A DNA stretch of 10,986 bases from positions 1-10,986 of the forward strand of contig CAIYNT010000336.1 in the NCBI GenBank assembly GCA_903927605.1. Reading direction: 5' to 3'. A program made the position numbers and the translations under genes. Under the pieces are notes generated by a model, which saw nothing but the letters and a program-made list of their open reading frames with translations, was not told the DNA's origin and searched no databases. Below are positions 1 through 4,885 of the stretch, piece after piece; within the stretch, counting starts at the first letter, position 1; each line of letters begins with the position of its first letter. The stretch comes from an uncultured Holophagaceae bacterium (GTDB taxonomy: Bacteria; Acidobacteriota; Holophagae; Holophagales; Holophagaceae).

Positions 1-178
1 CACGACTACCAAAACTGCAGCCGCAGCAGCCAATATGGGCCAGGTCCAGTCCGGTTTCCTGCCTGTCGCCGCTGGTGCCCCCGGCCTAGTCTCCACGGCA
101 GTTTACGTGAACAACACTTTCCTGGATTCGACCGGCACCGCTACGCACGTCTACCAGAAGATCGCCGGCCTCGAGTAA
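1..178 (+). CDS. 3' end of an unrecognised protein (partial, cut by left edge)
   Basis: An open frame runs from the left edge (first full codon at position 2) to a TAA at 176-178 and gives 58 C-terminal residues. The stretch is rich in Ala, Thr, Val and Gly and begins TTTKTAAAAANMGQ; it ends YQKIAGLE. The composition suits an extracellular or surface beta-rich protein, but no family motif is visible, so no function is assigned. Support for it being real is the clean reading frame to the edge and the hairpin and terminator that follow its stop. It is the only gene in the window besides the XRE regulator on the plus strand. The start and most of the protein are outside the window. Confidence 0.6.
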   Translation, partial: TTTKTAAAAANMGQVQSGFLPVAAGAPGLVSTAVYVNNTFLDSTGTATHVYQKIAGLE

Positions 179-198
179 ATTCCAAAGCGTGCTGAAAT

Positions 199-216
199 GG
201 GGGCCTTAGGGCCCCT
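199..216 (+). terminator. short GC hairpin after the left-edge gene
   Basis: A 6-bp perfect stem (GGGGCC at 200-205, GGCCCC at 210-215) with a four-base loop begins about 20 bases after the stop of the left-edge gene. It can extend by one G-T pair. No T-run follows, so it is a weak intrinsic terminator at best; the stronger hairpin at 297-334 may do the job instead. Confidence 0.3.
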
Positions 217-296
217 CTGGTGATTGGCGGTTCTGGATGCATCTGACGGTTTGACCCTGCTGGGATCAAACGGGTTGTTCCCTGAACCGAGGAAAC

Positions 297-334
297 AAAG
301 CGGATCGCCGAGAGCGTGGGCGATCCGCTTTTTT
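297..334. terminator. strong intrinsic terminator, likely bidirectional
   Basis: A perfect 13-bp inverted repeat (AAAGCGGATCGCC at 297-309, its complement at 319-331) encloses a 9-base loop. Six T residues (329-334) end the plus-strand form, and on the minus strand the stem is followed by TTTG. It lies 10 bases beyond the transposase stop on the minus strand and about 120 bases after the plus-strand gene stop, so it can end transcription from both sides. It may belong to the insertion sequence as its own terminator. Confidence 0.75.
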
Positions 335-344
335 CGTACTGCCA

Positions 345-1853
345 TCAGGCCACCAGCCTATGGGACCGCACGTCCGCTAGGGCCTGGCGAAGCAACGCGG
401 TCATGTCGGTGACGCTGGGGCGATAGGTGGGGACTTGCTTGCCGGCGGCGATCGCTTTGCGTGCCCGCCAGGAACGAACGTTGGTGCGCCACTTGGGGAG
501 GCGCCCGAAACCCCGATCGGTTCGCTCCTGCCCTTGGGTCTGGCGCACCGCCAGAAGTAGGAGCGCATAGGCTGCGGCCAGGGCCGAATGGATGCGATCC
601 ACGGACCGTTCCGTCCTCACCTGCGCTTGGCCCATTCCCACGCCGGACTTGAGGTCGCGGTGGAGGACTTCGATCTGCCAGCGGTCAAGGTACGCCTGGA
701 CCAGCACCTCTTCCGAAAGGTGGAAGCTCGTCGTAAGGAGGTAGGCGCGCTTGTTGTAGCCGCGAGTGGTTCCGTGCCCGTAGGGAACGGGGGCAAGAAT
801 CATCAGCTTCAGCGGAACCTTGCGGGTGCTGTGGCGCCGATAGACCGGCGAAACGACCTTGAAACTCAGGGTCCGTTCTTGGCCACCGTAATCGAACCTA
901 CCCGTGTAGCTGGGCACTGACCGATCCTTCGCGAGTTCCACGGGGGTGGGGAGGCGTTCACCGTATTGGGCGGCCCCTCCGTGGATCTTCTCGCCCACAG
1001 CACACAGATTCGACTTCTCGCGGGTGCGGCCGATGTAATCCACGCGATCGGGCAGGTGTCCGATCACCGTGCCGTTCGTGTAGCTCCCGTCCGCAACCAC
1101 CAGGAGCTGCCGATCCTGCATCTTGTTGTCGTCCATCCATTCCCGGACGCGCTGAATGGTTCGCACGGCGATCCGTGAGGCGCTGTCTTTCACTTGCCCG
1201 ATCGCGTCTGGATCCACGCCGAACTCCGCCTTGCGCCGGGCCGCTTCTTCCTTCGTGGGGCGACCGCGCTTCTTCGGGGTGGGCTGCGCATCGTCCGGGA
1301 CGGCCAAGGCTTTCCTGCGCCGCATCTTGGCGCTCCATTCGGTGTCCTTGATCGGCTCGAAGGCGATGGTGATGGCGGAAGGCCGGTGAACTTCGCCGCG
1401 GGGCAGCAGCAGAACCCCGTGAAACATCGGAATCCCCAATTGGATCGCCGGTTTCACCCACACCGGACACAGGGGGTTGTGGACCCAGCGCACATGGGCG
1501 ATCTTTTTCCCCACCTTTGGCAAGGCGGTGTCATCAAGCGCGAGGACGATGGGGCCTTCCTTGGGCAGCCACGGGAGGCATGCCCGGAAGACGCCATGGA
1601 AGAGGTCCACAGGGTCCCACTTGCCTTCGCTGAAGGCCCTGTAATCCGCCCGCCAGTCTTCCTGGTCGATGCCACGGGCCACGATCGTGTTGGAAATGGT
1701 CTTCCGGACGCCGTGCATCAGGAGCATGGTCCGCAGCATTTCCGTGACGCGATGCCCCGTCCTGGCTTGGGCGAACGCTGGCATCAGGTGTTTGGCCACC
1801 AGGCGCTGGAAGACGAGCTCCAGGGCTTTCTGGTCCGCCGATTTCGATGTCAT
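345..1853 (-). CDS. IS4-superfamily (IS701-like) DDE transposase
   Basis: This 502-residue protein catalyses cut-and-paste movement of an insertion sequence with an RNase H-fold DDE core. The first acidic site is seen in VLALDDTALPK (Asp107/Asp108) and the second in VVADGSYTN (Asp255). The third is Glu395 in AYLDRWQIEVLHRDLKSG, where Tyr388-x2-Arg391-x3-Glu395-x6-Lys402 matches the IS4 signature Y(2)R(3)E(6)K exactly. A basic segment with KKRGRPTKEEAARRK (about 194-208) lies between the first and second sites. The ATG at 1853 has an AAAGGAGG ribosome site three bases upstream (1857-1864). No frameshift or internal stop is seen, so the enzyme looks intact. Placement in IS701 rather than another IS4-related family is from general resemblance and is less certain than the superfamily. 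Confidence 0.9.
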   Translation of the reverse strand: MTSKSADQKALELVFQRLVAKHLMPAFAQARTGHRVTEMLRTMLLMHGVRKTISNTIVARGIDQEDWRADYRAFSEGKWDPVDLFHGVFRACLPWLPKEGPIVLALDDTALPKVGKKIAHVRWVHNPLCPVWVKPAIQLGIPMFHGVLLLPRGEVHRPSAITIAFEPIKDTEWSAKMRRRKALAVPDDAQPTPKKRGRPTKEEAARRKAEFGVDPDAIGQVKDSASRIAVRTIQRVREWMDDNKMQDRQLLVVADGSYTNGTVIGHLPDRVDYIGRTREKSNLCAVGEKIHGGAAQYGERLPTPVELAKDRSVPSYTGRFDYGGQERTLSFKVVSPVYRRHSTRKVPLKLMILAPVPYGHGTTRGYNKRAYLLTTSFHLSEEVLVQAYLDRWQIEVLHRDLKSGVGMGQAQVRTERSVDRIHSALAAAYALLLLAVRQTQGQERTDRGFGRLPKWRTNVRSWRARKAIAAGKQVPTYRPSVTDMTALLRQALADVRSHRLVA

Positions 1854-1871
1854 ATGCCTCCTTTCCTTGAT

Positions 1872-1892
1872 CGGGGTCAGACCTTGACCCCG
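1872..1892 (-). promoter_or_regulatory. hairpin just upstream of the transposase ribosome site
   Basis: Perfect 8-bp arms (CGGGGTCA at 1872-1879, TGACCCCG at 1885-1892) enclose a 5-base loop, ending 7 bases before the AAAGGAGG ribosome site of the transposase on the minus strand. Structures in transposase leaders are known to limit expression from outside transcripts in some insertion sequences; such a role here is inference. Confidence 0.45.
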
Positions 1893-1984
1893 CCCTTCCG
1901 TTGTTGGTTCTTATGGGAACCCTTTCGTTCAGGTGGCCGGTGGGCCATCCTGGGTGAATTACCGTTTGGTTAGCGTCATGTTCT

Positions 1985-2002
1985 GGATAGCATTTGCTAT
2001 CC
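1985..2002. promoter_or_regulatory. perfect dyad, probable operator of the XRE regulator
   Basis: GGATAGCA-TT-TGCTATCC is a perfect 8-bp dyad with a 2-base centre, ending 18 bases before the ATG of the XRE-type regulator. XRE proteins commonly bind such short dyads as dimers over their own promoters. A weak promoter, TTGGTT (1966-1971) and TAGCAT (1988-1993, 16-base spacer), would have its -10 inside the dyad, which fits autorepression. The promoter match is poor and should be treated as tentative; the dyad itself is exact. Confidence 0.6.
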
Positions 2003-2020
2003 GTAGTCATAGGGTAGGCG

Positions 2021-2488
2021 ATGCCGAAGGCCAGGCAACCCCTCAGAGATGAAAACGATCGAATCGGACACGAACTGTCCATTGGAGATCGGTTGCGCAT
2101 CCTTCGGGAAATGAGGGGCGTGTCGCAGCAGGCGCTCGCGGATCGCATCGGCGCCAAGAAGGCGCAGATTGGCCAATGGGAACGGCAGGAACGGAATCCT
2201 GGCGTGGGTCCGCTGCACACCATCGCGGATGCGCTGGATGGATCCTTCGTCTGGATCGTTCTTGGTCAAGGCGATGCGCAGGCCGCAGACGCGCCCAACA
2301 CCGCACTGGTTGCGGCTTGCGTGGAAGTGGCGCTTGCGATGGTCGGGACGGAAGCGGTGCCGGCCACGACTGCGGACATCTATCGGCGCGCATGCGCACG
2401 CGGCATGGCGATGCGTCATGCCAGCCGGGATGAATTCGTCCAGGCCCTCCAGGACATCGTGGATTCGGGAAGCGGCGATCACGAGTGA
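2021..2488 (+). CDS. XRE-family helix-turn-helix transcriptional regulator
   Basis: A 155-residue protein with an N-terminal HTH_3 (Cro/cI type) domain at about residues 21-82. The pattern runs from IGDRLRILREMRGVSQQALA through AKKAQIGQWERQERNP to LHTIADALD; the recognition helix lies near AKKAQIGQWER. The remaining 70 residues are probably alpha-helical, without a recognised domain, and could serve dimerisation or ligand sensing. The ATG at 2021 is preceded by AGGGTAGG at 2011-2018 as a modest ribosome site and by a perfect dyad at 1985-2002 that is a likely operator. It is divergent from the transposase, and its stop overlaps by 10 bases the stop of the convergent gene at 2479. A role as controller of the adjacent accessory cassette, of itself, or of a phage-like element is inferred. 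Confidence 0.85.
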   Translation: MPKARQPLRDENDRIGHELSIGDRLRILREMRGVSQQALADRIGAKKAQIGQWERQERNPGVGPLHTIADALDGSFVWIVLGQGDAQAADAPNTALVAACVEVALAMVGTEAVPATTADIYRRACARGMAMRHASRDEFVQALQDIVDSGSGDHE

Positions 2489-3081
2489 CCTTCATCGCTG
2501 CGGTCATTCGCGGCCCGGAAGGGAACCACATTCGTGGATGCGGTCCCCTTGGTGGCGACCGGCGGGTCGGGTGGTGCGTCCTTCCAGGCCACCAGAGCCC
2601 AGGTCCTCGGGGCCACCAAGTCGAACAGGTCTGGCTTCCGGAAGAGGCTTGAAGACACGGTGTTTTCAAAATCAGCGGAACTGGATGGGATGCCACCCAC
2701 TTTCAGGGCGGCCGCGATCTCATCGATCACCACGGGCCGGCGCGCACGCGCCAACACTGTGTACGCGTTTTGCCACAGCGGTCGACCTGCGCCAAGCGTG
2801 CTGATATCCGGCAAGGTGCGTGGACGCGGGCCTGAGCGCCTGTAAGCCGAAGGTTGAACTTGCGATGCGGGCAGCACCGCTGATGGCTTTGCGGGTTCAA
2901 CGGATTCCGACTTCAAAGAGGGAATTGACCGGACCCTTATCCGCTCGAGGGCTGCCAGGGCTGCGTGGATATCCCGGACATGGTCCCGGAGCCATTGCAC
3001 CACATGGTCCAGGTCCAGGTTGGGGTTTTGGGGCTGATGATCGGTAGGTCTCTTCAGTGGTTTCTCCTCGGAATTGGGCAT
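2479..3081 (-). CDS. uncharacterised protein with C-terminal winged-helix-like domain
   Basis: A 200-residue protein with the ATG at 3081. Residues about 23-51 (LDLDHVVQWLRDHVRDIHAA and on) look helical and could pair in a coiled coil. A Pro/Ser-rich linker (about 52-98) follows. Residues about 102-166 run from RPLWQNAYTVLARARRPVVI through DEIAAALKVGG and FENTVSSSLFRKPDLFDLV to TWALVAW. This is the pattern of a HARE-HTH-like winged helix (helix, EI..L turn, recognition helix with SSL.R, then a W.L strand); the assignment is from pattern memory only. An upstream in-frame ATG (3204) would add 41 residues, but those are Cys/Gly-rich and cover strong hairpins, so the shorter form is preferred although it lacks a clear ribosome site. 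The gene converges on the XRE regulator with a 10-bp overlap. A DNA-binding role is inferred. Confidence 0.65.
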   Translation of the reverse strand: MPNSEEKPLKRPTDHQPQNPNLDLDHVVQWLRDHVRDIHAALAALERIRVRSIPSLKSESVEPAKPSAVLPASQVQPSAYRRSGPRPRTLPDISTLGAGRPLWQNAYTVLARARRPVVIDEIAAALKVGGIPSSSADFENTVSSSLFRKPDLFDLVAPRTWALVAWKDAPPDPPVATKGTASTNVVPFRAANDRSDEGHS

Positions 3082-3098
3082 TGCGTTCGGGCATGGGT

Positions 3099-3127
3099 TC
3101 CCTGCCGGGGTCCAAACCCGGCAGGGA
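3099..3127 (-). promoter_or_regulatory. strong hairpin in the leader of the gene ending at 2479
   Basis: An 11-bp perfect stem (TCCCTGCCGGG at 3099-3109, its complement at 3117-3127) has a 7-base loop and ends 17 bases before the ATG at 3081. No T-run follows on the minus strand, so it is not a normal terminator. The minus-strand 3' arm ends in AGGGA, the only purine-rich stretch near the start, so the stem could hide it. GCGGG (3142-3146) and CCCGC (3163-3167) could form a weaker second hairpin upstream. Confidence 0.5.
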
Positions 3128-3185
3128 TTCACTGCGGTATCGCGGGATCCGGGACATCCGGCCCCGCATGACTGGACGGCGGTGG

Positions 3186-3320
3186 CTACGCCACGCGGAT
3201 CCATGTCCAGCGCGGCCACCCGTCAGGGTTCGGCCGGTGCTTGCGCGCACGCGCGCGTCGTACCGTCCGCACCTCAACGAGGATCCAGACTCCGGGCTTG
3301 TCCGGCTTCGGATAGGCCAT
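3186..3320 (-). CDS. 44-residue basic small protein, unknown function
   Basis: The ATG at 3320 begins a 44-residue ORF starting MAYPKPDKPGVWILVEVR and ending in a TAG at 3186-3188. A good ribosome site, GAGGTG at 3326-3331, lies five bases upstream, which is the main reason to believe it. The protein is rich in Arg, Lys, Pro and Trp; a beta-like VWILVEVRTV stretch is followed by a basic RRARARKHRP segment and a WPRWTW end. No family is recognised. It could bind nucleic acid or act as a leader peptide for the gene that begins 104 bases downstream at 3081. It lies just after a gap with two inverted repeats, so it probably has its own transcript start. Confidence 0.55.
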   Translation of the reverse strand: MAYPKPDKPGVWILVEVRTVRRARARKHRPNPDGWPRWTWIRVA

Positions 3321-3325
3321 AGGCA

Positions 3326-3331
3326 CACCTC
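3326..3331 (-). promoter_or_regulatory. ribosome binding site of the 44-residue ORF
   Basis: GAGGTG on the minus strand, five bases before the ATG at 3320, matches the 16S anti-Shine-Dalgarno over six bases. It decides the start and supports translation of this short ORF. Confidence 0.6.
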
Positions 3332-3393
3332 GAAAAAATGGGGGCTCCCAACTTGAGCCGTGTGGCCTACACTGACCTTGCTGTGTGGTCAGG

Positions 3394-3411
3394 TAGGGTC
3401 TTACCACCCTA
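3394..3411. promoter_or_regulatory. dyad TAGGGT-N6-ACCCTA, possible operator
   Basis: A perfect 6-bp inverted repeat with a 6-base spacer lies about 75 bases upstream of the 44-residue ORF and just beyond the terminator-like hairpin at 3418-3451. Its size and place suit a binding site for a dimeric regulator, for example one of the local winged-helix or XRE proteins, but nothing shows which. Chance occurrence is possible. Confidence 0.3.
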
Positions 3412-3417
3412 GGATTG

Positions 3418-3451
3418 AAGGGTCTTGGCTGGTTGCACAGCCAAGACCTTT
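3418..3451 (-). terminator. hairpin terminator after the second winged-helix gene
   Basis: A 10-bp perfect stem (GGTCTTGGCT at 3421-3430, AGCCAAGACC at 3439-3448), extending to 13 pairs with one G-T and two A-T pairs, has an 8-base loop. It starts 23 bases after the stop at 3475 on the minus strand. The downstream side (CTTCAATCC) is only slightly T-rich, so termination may be partial; on the plus strand no T-run longer than three follows. Confidence 0.5.
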
Positions 3452-3474
3452 CGGCTTTCAGGGGACGCCGGGAA

Positions 3475-3912
3475 CTACATGGGACCCCCTCCCGCCTTTC
3501 GGACGGCCTGATAGACGCCCGCCTTGCGCGGCGTCACGGGTTCGATGAGCTGGTCATGGTGATAGAGCTGGAAGATGGCGCTGCGAACGGTCTTGTTGGT
3601 GCGTTTCAACCCAAGCAGGTCGCAGATCTCAGGGATCCCATACGGCTTCCCTGGATTGCTGGCGAAGAGTGCCCTTACCCTTGGGGCAATGCCGGAATCG
3701 GCGACCCTGGGGGGGACTGGTTCGTTCGGCGGCCCATCCTGCTTGCCGGCAAGCGAGTTCGCCAAACGGGTACGCACCGCCAGCCGTTCGGCCTGGATCC
3801 CTTCCAGGGTCTGCTTGGCCTGCAGCATCGCAGATTCCGCCGCCGCCAATGCGGCCCCAGCCTTGCTTTCCTTGGCAAGCAGTTCTTCGTAAAGCATCAG
3901 ATCATTCGACAC
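3475..3912 (-). CDS. uncharacterised coiled-coil plus winged-helix-like protein
   Basis: A 145-residue protein, here started at a GTG (3912) because GGGGG lies four bases upstream. An ATG at 3897 and a TTG at 3960 are alternatives in the same frame. Residues about 8-53 (YEELLAKESKAGAALAAAES and on) form a probable coiled coil rich in Ala, Glu and Leu. A Pro-rich linker follows, then about 76-137 (APRVRALFASNPGKPYGIPE, CDLLGLKRTNKTVRSAIFQL, GVYQAV) looks like a winged helix with a recognition helix near TNKTVRSAIFQLY. The layout, helical N-terminus, proline linker and C-terminal winged helix, parallels the gene ending at 2479 although the sequences differ. No family name is recognised; a dimeric DNA-binding protein is the best inference. 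Confidence 0.7.
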   Translation of the reverse strand: MSNDLMLYEELLAKESKAGAALAAAESAMLQAKQTLEGIQAERLAVRTRLANSLAGKQDGPPNEPVPPRVADSGIAPRVRALFASNPGKPYGIPEICDLLGLKRTNKTVRSAIFQLYHHDQLIEPVTPRKAGVYQAVRKAGGGPM

Positions 3913-4038
3913 GGGACCCCCAATGAGACCGAGTTTGCCTGGGGGTGAGTCGATGGTCAAGCCTTTAGTTTGATATTCGCTTGATTGACGCGTTTGGACA
4001 GGCTTTTGTCGACTGTTCTGTGTCGCGTCCTGTTTGCC

Positions 4039-4068
4039 ATATTGTTGATGAATTGTAGGTTAAATCAA
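4039..4068 (-). promoter_or_regulatory. candidate promoter for the gene ending at 3475
   Basis: On the minus strand TTGATT (4063-4068) and CAATAT (4039-4044) are spaced by 18 bases, a fair sigma-70 type match. They sit in the most AT-rich part of the window, the 225-base gap between the response regulator stop (4138) and the chosen start at 3912. No clear terminator is seen behind the response regulator, so read-through from it is also possible. Confidence 0.4.
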
Positions 4069-4137
4069 ATAATTACCACTGATGGAAACGGTTCGATTCC
4101 CCATGGCTGGCTTACCTACGTTACCAACGAAAGGCTG

Positions 4138-4881
4138 TTAGTCCTTTTCCATGGCCAAGCCAAGGCGCCTCTTGAGAGACGGCGTGGCCCCGCGGCTGGC
4201 TTCCAGTTCGATACCGCCATTCATGCGAACCATGACGCGGGCGCCCCCGCCTGTGGACCGGATCCCCAGCACGGCTTGGGGCCGGATGAGCAGGTGGCGA
4301 TGAATGCGCAGGAGGCCGGAATCGGGGAAGAACGCCTCGACTTCACCCAGGCTCCGCCACTTGGTCCGGAAGCGCTCGCCGGCGAAGGCCCAAACGGCCT
4401 GGTCTTCCGCCAGGAAGTGCGTGGTCCTCGCAAGCGGAAGGAACAGCAATCCACCGTCCACCTGGACGGGGTAGCGATCTTCCTTGCCCTTCTTCCCTTC
4501 TATTGGTGCTTCCTCGGCGCCAAGGCTGCGACGGACCTTGGCAAGGGACTTCACGAGCCGCTCCGTGGTCACGGGCTTCAGGATGTAGTCCACCGCATCC
4601 AGATTGAACGCGTCCACCGCATGCTCCGGATGGGCCGTCACGAAGACCACGGGCAGCTTGGGGCTCAAGGACGCCCGCAGATTCAACCCATCCAGACCCG
4701 GCATCTGGATGTCAAGAAACAGTGCATCCACTTCAGGACCAGTGGCCATCCATTCCTCAACCTCGAGTCCATTGCCGAAGGAGGCCACCACTGAACAGCC
4801 GCAGTCTTCCAAAAGTCGGGAAAGCCGCTTGATGTTCAAAGGCTCGTCATCGGCCAGGGCAATTCGCAAGGGCTGACTCAT
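4138..4881 (-). CDS. LytTR-family response regulator
   Basis: A 247-residue transcription factor that is phosphorylated by the neighbouring histidine kinase and then binds DNA through a LytTR domain. The receiver domain (about 5-120) has the acidic pair Asp11/Asp12, the phospho-acceptor Asp57 in ALFLDIQMPGLDG, Thr82 in VFVTAHPEHA and Lys102 in DYILKPV. The C-terminal part (about 135-240) has the LytTR pattern with FLAEDQAVWAF, a TKWRSLGEVEAFFP segment and LLRIHRHLLIRPQAV. The ATG at 4881 lies four bases after the kinase stop; a longer TTG form from 4902 would overlap the kinase and add seven residues before the conserved start, so it is less likely. The tight spacing shows co-transcription with the kinase. 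Targets are unknown; members of this family often control envelope, exopolysaccharide or transport genes. Confidence 0.92.
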   Translation of the reverse strand: MSQPLRIALADDEPLNIKRLSRLLEDCGCSVVASFGNGLEVEEWMATGPEVDALFLDIQMPGLDGLNLRASLSPKLPVVFVTAHPEHAVDAFNLDAVDYILKPVTTERLVKSLAKVRRSLGAEEAPIEGKKGKEDRYPVQVDGGLLFLPLARTTHFLAEDQAVWAFAGERFRTKWRSLGEVEAFFPDSGLLRIHRHLLIRPQAVLGIRSTGGGARVMVRMNGGIELEASRGATPSLKRRLGLAMEKD

Positions 4882-4885
4882 GTCC

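Larger units (their letters stand above)
272..1922 (-). mobile_element. insertion sequence carrying the transposase; ends tentative
   Basis: The element must include the transposase gene and some flanking sequence. The only matching ends I found are short: GGGTT-N8-AACC at 272-288 and the same pattern in inverted orientation at 1906-1922 (read on the minus strand). These give an element of about 1.65 kb with the terminator at 297-334 inside its left end. The matching spacing is suggestive, but the N8 portions differ and no flanking target duplication is visible. The true ends could lie further out, up to about 180 on the left and 1980 on the right. Confidence 0.35.

Noticed and set aside
231..246. 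GTTCTGGAT-GCATCTG resembles GTTCTGGATAGCATTTG at 1980-1996, possibly a direct repeat flanking the insertion sequence
   Set aside because: The match needs a one-base gap and a mismatch over about 16 bases, and it is too long for a typical target duplication; more likely chance.
1194..1973. Plus-strand open frame of 259 codons opposite the transposase
   Set aside because: It lies opposite a transposase with complete motifs and is Gly/Arg/Pro-rich without any domain; a high-GC shadow frame.
1534..2223. Minus-strand open frame spanning the gap between the transposase and the XRE gene
   Set aside because: It overlaps both real genes in the wrong frames and crosses the operator-like dyad.
4090..4104. 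GGTTCGATTCC looks like a tRNA T-arm
   Set aside because: The flanking bases do not form a five-pair T-stem and no anticodon or acceptor arms can be folded upstream; chance match or at most a tiny remnant.
3985..4794. Plus-strand open frame of 269 codons opposite the response regulator
   Set aside because: The opposite strand encodes a clear receiver plus LytTR protein; this frame has no motif or ribosome site.
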